Below, in pieces: positions 7,629 to 16,826 of a DNA stretch of 64,000 nt (the stretch's first letter is position 1; each line of letters begins with the position of its first letter). Origin of the DNA: Actinomycetota bacterium (lineage in GTDB: Bacteria > Actinomycetota > Humimicrobiia > Humimicrobiales > Humimicrobiaceae); the NCBI GenBank assembly GCA_023379515.1, contig JAMCQQ010000201.1, forward strand, positions 3,538-67,537. The letters are read 5' to 3'. The notes beneath the pieces were generated by a model that was given only the letters and a program-made list of their open reading frames with translations, was not told where the DNA came from and did not search any database. The translations under genes were made by a program, and so were the position numbers.

Positions 7629-7716
7629 TTTTTATTCTCCTATTTAATTATTTTAATTCAGTTTAACTTATTATCTCTTTTTGGTATGTTTTTCATTCAA
7701 CTATGCTGATTTAGCG

Positions 7717-8724
7717 TTAAGTTAAAATTATTTTTTTTCCTGTTTGCGATGATTTATATATTGCATTGATTACAAGCATGTTTTTATATGCTTCATCGGC
7801 ACTGATCATAGGTAGCTCACCTTCAGTAATGCAATTGTTGAAATATTCGACTTCCTGTTTATACATGTTATTAGGTTCATATATATACTCGGATATATTT
7901 CCATCAATATCCATAATCAGTTTTCCTTCAGGTAACTGACTTATAGTTTTTTCGCCAAACAAGCTGCCATTGGTACCATAAATTTCAAACATATGCTTGG
8001 CACCTTTTACACAAAAAGTTGAATCCACCAATCCAATTGCCCCGTTTTTAAATTTGAGCAATCCTATACCCGTATCTTCCACCGAATAATTGTTTGTGAT
8101 AGCATCTACCATACCCGATACCTCAATGATATCTCCAATCCACCACCTTAGCAGATCCACACAATGGATACCCATATCCATCAAAGCACCGCCGCCAGCA
8201 AGTTTTTTATCCGTTCTCCAACTCAGCTCATTATTAGGTCCATATTCAACATGATAATGCGACAATTGTGCCCTTGCCATCACAACTCTGCCAATTTCTC
8301 CGGATTGGATAAGCTGCTTTACCTTTTGATGAACGCTGTGAAATCTCATCATAAAAGCATTCATAAACAATACGCTATTATCTTTACAGATCTTTTTAAT
8401 TTTCAGGCACTCATCCGGATCAATTGAAAGAGGTTTTTCACATAAAATATGCTTTTTTGCGTTTGCCGCTTTATTGCAAAGATTAAAGTGCGTAAAGACA
8501 GGCGTTGCGATATAGACCGCCTCAATCTCACCATTGTTTAGTACATTATCAACATCAGTGGTCCAATTGATACCAAACTCTTCTCCTGTCTTTCTTGCGA
8601 GGCTCTCATTTATGTCCTGTACAATCACGATCTCTGTATTATTAGAATGCATTACCGCCGGTATAAGCCTTTTATATGCAATACCTCCGCAACCAATAAC
8701 ACCCCATTTTATTATATGCCCCAT
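7717..8724 (-). CDS. Gfo/Idh/MocA-family NAD(P)-dependent oxidoreductase
   Basis: A 335-residue protein with an N-terminal Rossmann domain (WGVIGCGGIAYKRL), the catalytic lysine motif HILCEKPLS, and a C-terminal alpha/beta substrate domain containing GGGALMDMGIHCVDLLRWW. Family members oxidise or reduce sugars, inositols and related polyols. The presence of an isomerase-like gene 88 bases downstream suggests the pair acts on a sugar or sugar-like part of the imported compound. Confidence 0.85.
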   Translation of the reverse strand: MGHIIKWGVIGCGGIAYKRLIPAVMHSNNTEIVIVQDINESLARKTGEEFGINWTTDVDNVLNNGEIEAVYIATPVFTHFNLCNKAANAKKHILCEKPLSIDPDECLKIKKICKDNSVLFMNAFMMRFHSVHQKVKQLIQSGEIGRVVMARAQLSHYHVEYGPNNELSWRTDKKLAGGGALMDMGIHCVDLLRWWIGDIIEVSGMVDAITNNYSVEDTGIGLLKFKNGAIGLVDSTFCVKGAKHMFEIYGTNGSLFGEKTISQLPEGKLIMDIDGNISEYIYEPNNMYKQEVEYFNNCITEGELPMISADEAYKNMLVINAIYKSSQTGKKIILT

Positions 8725-8751
8725 ATTACTTGCCTCCTTTTGTACTTTGAT

Positions 8752-9006
8752 TTACTTTGCAGTGATCTTGAATACGACTGTATTGTACGCATCGGGGCAG
8801 CAAGCTATCGCCGTACCTTCCTCTTTTTCCCATGGAAAATCACCACCGTATTTCAAAGCCTGTATGAACGGAAAAATAGCAGTATGCGCCCAACTACAGA
8901 AATCGCAATGCGTTTCTTCCATATCGAAGATATCTCCAACTTTCAGTCCCTGAGCACACCCTTCACCTCTCACCTCAGTTATTTCAACCGTTATTCTTTT
9001 AACCAT
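8752..9006 (-). CDS. TIGR04076-family small protein
   Basis: An 84-residue protein with four conserved cysteines in the pattern GEGCAQGLKVGDIF, HCDFCSWAHTAIFPFIQAL and ACCPDAYNTVVFKI, matching the TIGR04076 family of small proteins of unknown role. It is often placed in catabolic or redox gene clusters. It lies 1 base after the acetamidase-like gene and is clearly in the same transcription unit. AAGGG precedes the ATG. Confidence 0.8.
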   Translation of the reverse strand: MVKRITVEITEVRGEGCAQGLKVGDIFDMEETHCDFCSWAHTAIFPFIQALKYGGDFPWEKEEGTAIACCPDAYNTVVFKITAK

Positions 9007-9007
9007 T

Positions 9008-9910
9008 TTAATCCCTTCTTTTGATATAAGAGTTTAATGTATTTTTTGGTATCATTACCTTTGACGTAAAAAGAGGATTTACGATCTGAGATACTCCAAG
9101 ATTGCCAAAACAGCCGAGAAAATACAAAATATCGGATTTGTTTGCATTTGTATTTTCATTAAAAAACATATATGCATTTTGAAGAGCATCCTTTGCAGCG
9201 TATTCGAAACATTCTCCTACCCCGATAAAAATGATTTCATCTCTATTCTCAACTATTATCCCTTTGTTATATCTGTCCTTAAGCACACTGACCTCAACAG
9301 TTATTCTCGCGGATACTTCAATACCAGTTCCGCTCACTTCTCCGTCTGCCATCATTGCATGCACATCTCCAAATGAGAGCAGTGCACCATTAACGAATAC
9401 CGGCAGATAAACTGTTGAACCTGCCGTTATCTTTTTTTCATCCATGTTCCCTCCATAATTCCCCAGAAACCCGTTGCTGTACTTGCCGCTGTCAGGTGCT
9501 ACTGAAATATATCCGATCATGGGCTTGATGGGCAAACAGGTGTACCCGAAATGGACTATATTGTTCCTGATTACCAGTTTTTTTAGCTGCTTCTTTTCTA
9601 CAATATGGCCAATTGGACCGACCATGGGTCTTAACACCATAAAACCTATCCCATCACATTCAATGCTTTTTATTTCTGCTTTAATAATGTTTCCCGGCTC
9701 GGCACCCCTAATATACACAGGTCCGGTTGCAGGTATACGCCTGTCGCCCATATCAAAGTCATAAATATCTGTATCGATATCAAACGCTTCAGTAAAACAA
9801 TCGATCGTTTCAAATTCCAATACATCACCGGAATCGACTGAGATAACCGGTTCATTGTCCTTGGTTGTCTCGTAAAACTTTTTTGATCTCCCGTCTATTT
9901 TATTCCTCAT
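9008..9910 (-). CDS. Acetamidase/formamidase-family amidohydrolase
   Basis: About 300 residues, matching the FmdA/AmdA family that hydrolyses formamide, acetamide or larger amides to acid and ammonia. Visible motifs are SVDSGDVLEFETIDCF, GPVYIRGAEPGNIIKAEI, LPIKPMIGYISVAP and DVHAMMADGEVSGTGIE. I prefer the ATG at 9910, ten bases after GAGG; an in-frame GTG at 9919 is nearly on top of that site. The gene follows the dipeptidase directly. An amidase between peptidase and aminotransferase genes suggests an amide-containing substrate. Confidence 0.85.
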   Translation of the reverse strand: MRNKIDGRSKKFYETTKDNEPVISVDSGDVLEFETIDCFTEAFDIDTDIYDFDMGDRRIPATGPVYIRGAEPGNIIKAEIKSIECDGIGFMVLRPMVGPIGHIVEKKQLKKLVIRNNIVHFGYTCLPIKPMIGYISVAPDSGKYSNGFLGNYGGNMDEKKITAGSTVYLPVFVNGALLSFGDVHAMMADGEVSGTGIEVSARITVEVSVLKDRYNKGIIVENRDEIIFIGVGECFEYAAKDALQNAYMFFNENTNANKSDILYFLGCFGNLGVSQIVNPLFTSKVMIPKNTLNSYIKRRD

Positions 9911-9922
9911 CGGATCCACGCC

Positions 9923-10957
9923 TCATTTATCTATGCATTCTTTTATAAGTCTGAGCATATTTCCACCCAGGATCTTTTCAGCTTCATCATAACTGAATCC
10001 GTTTTTTATCAAACTTTCGGTTAAATACTCCATTTTGCTTACATCTTCAAGCCCTTTTACATAAGTTAATTCATAATTGTCTGTTCCGGAAGTAAATTTA
10101 TCATCCTGGTAAAAAAACATTGTATTTCTCTTAAATCTCTCGTCATAGTAAAAATAATCAGGCCCTAAGCCAACAACATCGATCCCGCCAACGTTCCTTA
10201 TATATTTTAATTGTGCAATAAGATCACAAATTTCAGTAGTTTTTGCATGATCTTTTATAATATGGCTAACAAAATGCACACCAAATACACCACCCTTATT
10301 AGCTAAAAGCTTTATTGTTTCATCATCAAGATTTGTAGGATCGTTACTTAAAACCTTTGCACCACCATGTCCATGCATTACAGGTTTTTTACTCAGTTTG
10401 ATTACTTCTTTGATTGCAGTCAGAGATAGATGCTGGATGTCTATTATCATACCCAGTCTATTCATTTCATTGACAACTTCTTTGCCAAACGAAGTTAAAC
10501 CATTCATATAATCACACTGACTGGCCGATATCTGATTGTTTATTGCCCATACTAACCCAAGATGTCTTACTCCGAGACGATATAATATACTCAACATTTC
10601 GAGTTTTCCTTCAAGACATTTTCCTCCCTCAAAACCTAATAAAATACCAACCCTATCTGTTTGTTTTGCCTCTAAAATATCATCCGATTTATATATCATC
10701 TTTATCAGGTTCTGGTTTTCTTCACATAACCTGAGTACCTTTTCAATTTCAACAACAGCTCTTGTACCCCATCCTTTATATTCATAATACGACTGGTTGA
10801 ATTCTTCCAGTGTATCAGCCCATGGAAGCGCATCTGTCATAACATGCAGTATCTTGGCAGTTACGCCTCCTTCTTTCATAGACTTGATATCTTCTATGTT
10901 TGGCATATGATCATGGGCAAGTATGATTATTGATTTTTCATGAAATTCTTTTATCAT
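9923..10957 (-). CDS. Peptidase M19 (renal dipeptidase-like) family protein
   Basis: A 344-residue zinc amidohydrolase of the membrane-dipeptidase family. Metal-binding positions are visible in IILAHDHMPN (H-x-D), LLGFEGGK (bridging Glu), IIDIQHLS and VMHGHGGAK, with GLGPDYFYY near the end. The family cleaves dipeptides, including ones with D-residues. The usual S-H-S motif is M-H-G-H here, so specificity may differ. TGGAGG lies just before the ATG. Cluster position suggests it processes an imported peptide or N-acyl amino acid. Confidence 0.85.
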   Translation of the reverse strand: MIKEFHEKSIIILAHDHMPNIEDIKSMKEGGVTAKILHVMTDALPWADTLEEFNQSYYEYKGWGTRAVVEIEKVLRLCEENQNLIKMIYKSDDILEAKQTDRVGILLGFEGGKCLEGKLEMLSILYRLGVRHLGLVWAINNQISASQCDYMNGLTSFGKEVVNEMNRLGMIIDIQHLSLTAIKEVIKLSKKPVMHGHGGAKVLSNDPTNLDDETIKLLANKGGVFGVHFVSHIIKDHAKTTEICDLIAQLKYIRNVGGIDVVGLGPDYFYYDERFKRNTMFFYQDDKFTSGTDNYELTYVKGLEDVSKMEYLTESLIKNGFSYDEAEKILGGNMLRLIKECIDK

Positions 10958-10990
10958 ATCTATTCCTCCATAATTAAAGATATTTTATAG

Positions 10991-12100
10991 TTAAAGATAC
11001 TTTATACACTGCCCGAGTGTTTCAATGTTCTCTACAGGTGTGTCTTCTTCGATATAATCAGTAGTCGCAATAATAAAATGCTTTCTGTGCTTAACTTTGT
11101 CCGCAATCTCTTTCACTTTGTTTTCGACTTGCTTCGCTGAGGCGGTTTTTAGAAAATATATCTGATCGATATTGCCAGACAACACCTTCTCCTCTGAAAA
11201 AACCGAAAAAGCATAATCGAGTGTGGTATCTCCGACCGGATATTCGGCAAGGCTCTCGTATCCCCTCATGCTCATCTCGTTATACACAGGCAAAAGGTTT
11301 GCAGACGGTCCACAGTTATGATAATTTACCAATACTTCCTTATCGGCCAGTTTTTTAAGTATATTTTCTTCATATGGCATAATATATGATCTGAAAAACG
11401 ATGAACTTACAACTTTCGAATTTGCAGCATTCGCGTTATAACTCAGGATGTCAGCGCCTGATTTTGAAATCTGTAAGTTTATTTCAAAACACCTTTCGGT
11501 AAAATACTCCATATAGCTTCTATAAAAATGTTCATTAATCAAAGCATCGACAAGCATATCCTGAAAATTCCTATAGTTTATAATCATACCTACCGCACCT
11601 TGCACCCACGGAGCAATTATCCCATCTTCTCCAATAATTTGTTTCAACTGCTTAAGATTTTCACTATCTATATTTAAAACACGAGGCTGATACTTGATAA
11701 ATACCTCAAGATCATGTTCACTCTTAATAAAGAACTCCTTTATAGCCTCTTCCCACATATATTGTGAAGTTTTACGGATTATTTTTTTTTGGGTTAATTC
11801 TCCACCAGGAGTAGTGATGGTCATGATTTCTTCTTTTTCTTTTTCATCTTTTTGATTTACGCTCTTTGATACTTTCCAAGCATCACAACTTATCAGACTC
11901 TCATCATAGACAGGTGAACAATTTCTGTGGATTATGTCAAGGCCAAAATATTTATAAACATCAATTGTTTTCAATAAATAATCGACGTTTTCATCTTTGT
12001 AAAAATTTTTTATATAATTGACGTGTATGAATGGACTTACTGGTTTTCTGTCCACATCTTTCAATAGATATGTATTCAGCAGTCTCTCTCTTGAAGTCAT
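10991..12100 (-). CDS. Uroporphyrinogen decarboxylase-fold protein (MtaA/CmuA-like)
   Basis: A 369-residue UroD-fold TIM barrel. It has an H-x-C motif (VNYHNCGPS), as in corrinoid methyltransferases such as MtaA. The third zinc ligand, normally a Cys before the proline-rich C-terminal helix, appears replaced: that region reads FIIATTDYIEEDTPVENI. No corrinoid protein is nearby. A heme-pathway role is unlikely in this context; methyl transfer or another C1 or decarboxylation step is possible. Its ATG overlaps the stop of the upstream UroD-like gene (TAATG), so the two are translationally coupled. Confidence 0.8.
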   Translation of the reverse strand: MTSRERLLNTYLLKDVDRKPVSPFIHVNYIKNFYKDENVDYLLKTIDVYKYFGLDIIHRNCSPVYDESLISCDAWKVSKSVNQKDEKEKEEIMTITTPGGELTQKKIIRKTSQYMWEEAIKEFFIKSEHDLEVFIKYQPRVLNIDSENLKQLKQIIGEDGIIAPWVQGAVGMIINYRNFQDMLVDALINEHFYRSYMEYFTERCFEINLQISKSGADILSYNANAANSKVVSSSFFRSYIMPYEENILKKLADKEVLVNYHNCGPSANLLPVYNEMSMRGYESLAEYPVGDTTLDYAFSVFSEEKVLSGNIDQIYFLKTASAKQVENKVKEIADKVKHRKHFIIATTDYIEEDTPVENIETLGQCIKYL

Positions 12101-13179
12101 TAACTATTCCTCTGTATTAAGTTTCTATTAACACTTTGTGTTTCATTAATTGCTGAAACTATCGCTGATATGGTTTTCTCCCAGTGTTCAATAGGAAAAT
12201 TATCAGTGATGCCGATGAGAAACCCTGATCTGCTTCCATTTTGATTAATAAGATCAACTGCATGCTCTTTTATCTTATCCCACTTCTGTAAAAATACCGA
12301 TGGAGTAAAATTTAACCAAAGTGATTTATCAGACCACAATTCTCTTGCTTCTAGTACGCTATAATCTCCAACAGGAGGCGGTGTAAAACCTTCGACTATA
12401 TTAATAGGAGATTTTGCAATAATATCAGACAACGGACTCAGCAAACCATCCATGTGTACCATTATTCTTTTTCCAGAACTTGAAAGTTTATTACAATATT
12501 TTAAATAACTTGCACAGTTATATTTTTTAAAATTATCACGTCCAATCAAGGGTGCTGTTACGGTATCTGGTATCCAAATCAGTTCAGCAGGAGAACTCGA
12601 AAGTATTTCTATTATTCTTTCTTCTCTTTGCTGAAGTATTCTTAACAGTCTTTCAATCTCGTCGGGAAAATCAAACAATAAGAAAGTCAGGTTCATCGGA
12701 CCAGCATATTCATTTAGCAAAAGTTGGAAGGGTGTTCTCTCAGTATACGAAAATACTACGCCCCTATTTCCTAACTCCTGATCAAATCTGTAGTAATCAT
12801 TGTAATCTGCTTTCACAACACAATTTTCCATTACGTTGCAAAGTATTTTCACATCCTTAACCTGCTCAATAAGAAACTTATAGGTAAAAAAACTTCCATA
12901 ATTGCCTTCATATCTGCTTAATTGGCTTAAACCACCCCAAGGAGTTTTCCAGATTGTCTCCTCTCTAATTTTCCCATTTTCTTCATATCTATTGATAGTT
13001 ATTTCCACATCAGGGTATTTAGTTTTAAAATCCACTGATTTTTTAATTATGCCAATCCCTTTTTCATGTAATGTATATTGATCTACTTCTTCCGGAATAA
13101 AAATATCATATACTGTTAAGGGAATCCTCTCATTTTCTCTTCTCCATGCTGCATTTTTAATCAATTCATTCATATTCAT
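12100..13179 (-). CDS. Second UroD-fold protein, paralogous partner
   Basis: A 359-residue protein with the same general architecture as the next gene (NERIPLTVYDIF at the start, NQNGSRSGFLIGITD at the end). The H-x-C motif is lost: the equivalent strand reads KRIMVHMDGLLSP, with Asp in place of Cys. It overlaps its downstream partner by one base. A pair of diverged, coupled UroD-fold genes suggests a heteromer or successive steps on one substrate. AGGTG precedes the ATG. Confidence 0.75.
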   Translation of the reverse strand: MNMNELIKNAAWRRENERIPLTVYDIFIPEEVDQYTLHEKGIGIIKKSVDFKTKYPDVEITINRYEENGKIREETIWKTPWGGLSQLSRYEGNYGSFFTYKFLIEQVKDVKILCNVMENCVVKADYNDYYRFDQELGNRGVVFSYTERTPFQLLLNEYAGPMNLTFLLFDFPDEIERLLRILQQREERIIEILSSSPAELIWIPDTVTAPLIGRDNFKKYNCASYLKYCNKLSSSGKRIMVHMDGLLSPLSDIIAKSPINIVEGFTPPPVGDYSVLEARELWSDKSLWLNFTPSVFLQKWDKIKEHAVDLINQNGSRSGFLIGITDNFPIEHWEKTISAIVSAINETQSVNRNLIQRNS

Positions 13180-13189
13180 AATGTTTCAC

Positions 13190-14359
13190 CTATTTTTTCA
13201 AATATTTTTCTGCCATCTTTAGTCGATTCACACATTCTTTTATCAAATCCTCATCTCCACCGAAAGCAATACGAATATGTTTGTCCGATCTATGAAATTT
13301 TCCCGGAACAGATGGGATACCATATTCTGTAAGAAGTATTTGTGATACTTCTTCACCGTTATGTGACGTTTTACTTATATTAAGAAATACAAACGGGTTA
13401 CCTTTGGGTTTAACAGCACTAAATATTTTACTTTCCGATAAGTAATTAAACATAATATCTCTATTGCGTTGAAACTCTTCGCATGAACCCTTTAACCACT
13501 GTCCAGATATTTTAATTACTTTTAACGCAATTTGCTGTGTGAAATAGTTACAATATAATACATCCCATTCTAATATTTTCTGCAACAAAGCTTTTATATC
13601 TTTCTGTGCTATCACAAATCCAAGCCTCCAACTAGGTAAAGCAAATGATTTTGTAAAACTGCGTATAAGTATTACCCTATCCCTAACCGTCTCATTCTCT
13701 AAAATACTGATATTTCTATAGCCGTCATAAACCATCTTGTCATAAGATTCATCTGAGACGATAAATAAACCGTATTTATCTGCTATTCTTGAAATCTCGT
13801 CAATATCCTTTTGTGTTACAACATAACCTGTAGGATTAGTTGGACTGTTTAATAATATTGCTTTAGTATTTTTTGTTATAGCAGCTTCCAATCGTTTAAA
13901 ATCATACGCATATCCATCACTCTCATTCAAATCTATGTAAACTGGTACACCTCCTGCAAGCTTTATTATCCCGCCAAAGAAATAACATGGTGCAAAAATT
14001 AATACTTCATCTCCGGGATCCAAAATGCTCTTGAAAGTTAACGATAAACCATGCATCCCGCCATTCGTAATCAGCACATTGTCTTGCGAATTGATTTCTA
14101 CGCCTGTTTCAGAGAGTATCATTTTGCTTAATTCTTCTCTAAGCTCTGGTATGCCATCGGAAGGAGCGATCTTTTGTTTTGTTATTATTTCTTTTGAATA
14201 CTCAAAAAAATCATCCGGTAAATCACGTTTTGGGTAAGGCAGCAAATTAATGACATCACAGCTGCCGTTATTCAACTGAGTCCCTTTTTCATACATTATC
14301 CTTGAGCCTACTCTTTCCATAAACGATTTACTTGAAATAATGTCATTTTCTAATATCAT
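13190..14359 (-). CDS. Class I/II pyridoxal-phosphate aminotransferase
   Basis: A 389-residue fold-type I enzyme. It contains NGGMHGLSLTFKSILDPGDEV, the substrate/PLP motif LNSPTNPTGYV, ESYDKMVYDG and the Schiff-base lysine in IRSFTKSFALPSWRLGF. Family members transfer amino groups between amino acids and 2-oxo acids; the specific donor cannot be read from the sequence. In this cluster it may deaminate the amino acid released by the dipeptidase and amidase. AAAGGG precedes the ATG, and the gene sits 10 bases before the UroD-like pair. Confidence 0.88.
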   Translation of the reverse strand: MILENDIISSKSFMERVGSRIMYEKGTQLNNGSCDVINLLPYPKRDLPDDFFEYSKEIITKQKIAPSDGIPELREELSKMILSETGVEINSQDNVLITNGGMHGLSLTFKSILDPGDEVLIFAPCYFFGGIIKLAGGVPVYIDLNESDGYAYDFKRLEAAITKNTKAILLNSPTNPTGYVVTQKDIDEISRIADKYGLFIVSDESYDKMVYDGYRNISILENETVRDRVILIRSFTKSFALPSWRLGFVIAQKDIKALLQKILEWDVLYCNYFTQQIALKVIKISGQWLKGSCEEFQRNRDIMFNYLSESKIFSAVKPKGNPFVFLNISKTSHNGEEVSQILLTEYGIPSVPGKFHRSDKHIRIAFGGDEDLIKECVNRLKMAEKYLKK

Positions 14360-14390
14360 TCTAATTACCCTTTCAAAATTTAATATTGTT

Positions 14391-15635
14391 TTACAGAATG
14401 ATCAACTCATCAGTTAAAGCAGTTAAACTTTCCCAGCCTTTTTCAGTAACCAATCCTGCATCTTCCAGCAGGAATGGGCCTACACCCTTAACTTCTACAT
14501 ATATTTCAATTACAATAGTATTACCTATTTTAATTTCTGTTTCATCATTAGCACTAAGAAAAGGATATTCATGCATACCAATGCCTAACCCATGCCCCAT
14601 ACAATTAATAGCAGGGCAATAACCTTTATCTTCAAGATATTTTGCCCCAATAAAAAATAATTCTTTACCTTTAAGCCCTGGTTTCAAACTCTTAATAACT
14701 TTCTTCCTTGTATCTAATACAATATCGTATACCCTTTTAATCTTATCTTCTGGTTTACCTATTGAAGCCACTCTTCCAAAATCAGTCTGATACCCATTTT
14801 TCCAAACTCCGATATCAAAAACCCCGTAGTCACCCTTTTTTATTTTATGATCAGCTTCTGCCGCAACGGCAAAATCATTAGCTCCGCCAAAATTACAATG
14901 CTGAAAATTCATTGTGCACTTATTTTCTAAAATAATATTCATCTGTTTAATAAATATTTCATATGGAGTTATACCAGGTTTTATAGTTGAGAAAAGGCCA
15001 TTATATGATTTTTCAGCTACTCTATATACCTCTTTCATTCTTTTAATTTCTTCTTCTGTTTTAATTGCTCTCATATTGTTATAAATTTCTGAAATGTCAA
15101 TAAATTCAGCCATTGGCAAGAGTTTTTTGAGTTCATTCAGGAATCTCAAAGGTAGCTTATCGCCTTCAACACCAATTCTTCCTTTTTCCAATCCCTGCTC
15201 TTTAAGGCCTTCGGCAGCAGCCTCAATAGGGGAATTTTTAATACTGGTACTCTCCTGGAATAGAGATCTTTCTCTGCTTTTTTCAGGAGGAACATAGATA
15301 TTCTTTCTATTGGTGCTGTAACACTTTATATTCTTAATCCATAGATCACAACTTTTAACATATTCTCTTTTATGGTAACTTTCTACTATGAATGGTTCTT
15401 TATTTTCAAGATCTTTAGGAATAACAGTAAAAACAATATAATCAGTACCATCATGTTCTCTATTTAATATCTGCAGATATGCTATTTCCCATGACCAAGT
15501 ATTAGTAAAATAACCGCTCAGATAAGCCGAATTTTCATTTGAAGCTGCTAATACGGCATCCACTTTTTTTATTTCCATTTCCTCTGCAAGCCTTTTTACA
15601 TCAAATAACAAATTCTTACTCTTTAAATCGTACAT
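14391..15635 (-). CDS. M24-family metallopeptidase (Xaa-Pro aminopeptidase/creatinase-like)
   Basis: A 414-residue protein with an N-terminal creatinase-like domain and a C-terminal pita-bread domain. Metal ligands are visible: FDIGVWKNGYQTDFGRV (two Asp), GHGLGIGMHEYP (His), VIEIYVEV (Glu) and LEDAGLV (Glu). The family cleaves Xaa-Pro bonds or C-N bonds in compounds such as creatine, so the substrate may not be a peptide. AAAGGAG lies 9 bases before the ATG. A relic of the first codons of a second copy lies at 16739-16812. Confidence 0.87.
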   Translation of the reverse strand: MYDLKSKNLLFDVKRLAEEMEIKKVDAVLAASNENSAYLSGYFTNTWSWEIAYLQILNREHDGTDYIVFTVIPKDLENKEPFIVESYHKREYVKSCDLWIKNIKCYSTNRKNIYVPPEKSRERSLFQESTSIKNSPIEAAAEGLKEQGLEKGRIGVEGDKLPLRFLNELKKLLPMAEFIDISEIYNNMRAIKTEEEIKRMKEVYRVAEKSYNGLFSTIKPGITPYEIFIKQMNIILENKCTMNFQHCNFGGANDFAVAAEADHKIKKGDYGVFDIGVWKNGYQTDFGRVASIGKPEDKIKRVYDIVLDTRKKVIKSLKPGLKGKELFFIGAKYLEDKGYCPAINCMGHGLGIGMHEYPFLSANDETEIKIGNTIVIEIYVEVKGVGPFLLEDAGLVTEKGWESLTALTDELIIL

Positions 15636-15746
15636 GATTTATACTCCTTTCAAAAATAATTTTATTAACAATTATTAATTTACGAATGATAGAATGCTAT
15701 TTTAAGATTTTGACTTAGGTAATTTGATTTAATTCTCATTAAAACA

Positions 15747-16511
15747 CTATTTCCAAGGTGGTACATAATCTATTAGACCACCGCAAATATTTATCACTTG
15801 TCCTGTTAAATAAATAGACTCATCACTACATAAAAAAACAACAATTTTAGAAATATCTTCAGATTTTCCAATTCGCTCTAAAGGTATAAATGGTATTAAA
15901 TTGTTAGGGAAATTTGGATCAGACTTCCTATTCCTTTCTACATCAATTGGTCCTGGGGCTATTGCATTAACTCTTATGCGATAATGAGCTAGTTCTATAG
16001 CCATAGACTTAGTCAATGCATCAATACCACCCTTAGATGCGCAATAATGTGATAAATCTTTCATAGACCGCTGACCAGCTATAGAAGAAATATTTATTAT
16101 CGTACCACCTCCAATTTTAATCATTTCTTTACTAACAAGTTGTGAAATCATAAATACACCTTTAAGGTTTATATTCATTGTTCTATCCAAAATTTGCTCA
16201 GTTACTTCAAAAAAAGGTATTCTTATTGAAATACCAGCATTATTTACTAAAATGTTTATCTTACCAAAATAATTTATTGCATCACTTACTAATTTTTTTA
16301 TTTCATTTAAATTACCTATATCAGCTTTTGATATTAGAACTTTTCTAGCAAATTCATTTTCAATATATTGTTTAATTTTTTTGGCTTCTTCTTTATGTTT
16401 AAAATAATTAATAACTACATTACAGCCCTCTTTTGCTAATTCTTTTGAAATCGAAGCCCCTATACCTTTACTGCCACCTGTAACTATTGCGACATCATCT
16501 TTTAATTTCAT
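15747..16511 (-). CDS. Short-chain dehydrogenase/reductase
   Basis: A 254-residue classical SDR with the cofactor loop VTGGSKGIGASISKEL, NNAGISI, the catalytic Ser in INISSIAG and Y-x-x-x-K in HYCASKGGIDAL, ending ICGGLIDYVPPW. It would oxidise or reduce an alcohol/ketone with NAD(P). It is more AT-rich than the surrounding cluster and lies between the M24 gene and a relic of that gene's start, so it may have been inserted after the cluster formed. Confidence 0.88.
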   Translation of the reverse strand: MKLKDDVAIVTGGSKGIGASISKELAKEGCNVVINYFKHKEEAKKIKQYIENEFARKVLISKADIGNLNEIKKLVSDAINYFGKINILVNNAGISIRIPFFEVTEQILDRTMNINLKGVFMISQLVSKEMIKIGGGTIINISSIAGQRSMKDLSHYCASKGGIDALTKSMAIELAHYRIRVNAIAPGPIDVERNRKSDPNFPNNLIPFIPLERIGKSEDISKIVVFLCSDESIYLTGQVINICGGLIDYVPPWK

Positions 16512-16554
16512 AATTAACCCAATATTTATTTAAATAATTATTAAAATTTTGAAT

Positions 16555-16668
16555 CTAAATATTATAAAACACTTGATAATTATATTCTTTTAAAACTTCT
16601 TCTATACCTTCTTTAACAAACGAATCCATTTGTTGTGGCCGATGATTTTCTAAAATATTTATCACCTT
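16555..16668 (-). pseudogene. Possible C-terminal remnant of a trimethylamine methyltransferase (MttB)-like protein
   Basis: A 37-codon open tail without start or ribosome site reads KVINILENHRPQQMDSFVK and then EGIEEVLKEYNYQVFY before TAG. The pattern I-L-x-N-H-x-P-x-x-(M/L)-D ... I-x-E-V-L resembles the C-terminal segment of MttB-superfamily proteins. The resemblance is short and the assignment is weak. It would fit a decayed methyltransferase once linked to the UroD-like genes. Confidence 0.3.
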
Positions 16669-16738
16669 TTCATTCTGTTTTTAGTTGATTTATTACCTGA
16701 GAAATTTTTAAGTTTCCAAAACATTCAAGGAAAAATAC

Positions 16739-16812
16739 AACTTCTTCTTTTTCCATTTCCTCTATAAGCTTTTTTCATCAAATAACAAATTCTTACTCTT
16801 TAAATCGTACAT
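16739..16812 (-). pseudogene. Relic of the first ~25 codons of an M24 peptidase gene
   Basis: Starting at ATG 16812 the sequence encodes MYDLKSKNLLFD, identical to the start of the M24 gene at 15635. It continues with high nucleotide identity through the codons for E-E-M-E but has lost one base, giving a frameshift and a TAG. The upstream bases TATAAATTATG resemble TATAAATCATG at the intact gene. It marks a duplication or rearrangement breakpoint inside the cluster. Unrelated sequence follows. Confidence 0.6.
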
Positions 16813-16826
16813 AATTTATACTCTTA

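Noticed and set aside
8164..9024. Several plus-strand ORFs opposite the oxidoreductase and TIGR04076 genes
   Set aside because: Antisense shadows of the minus-strand genes, which have ribosome sites and family motifs.
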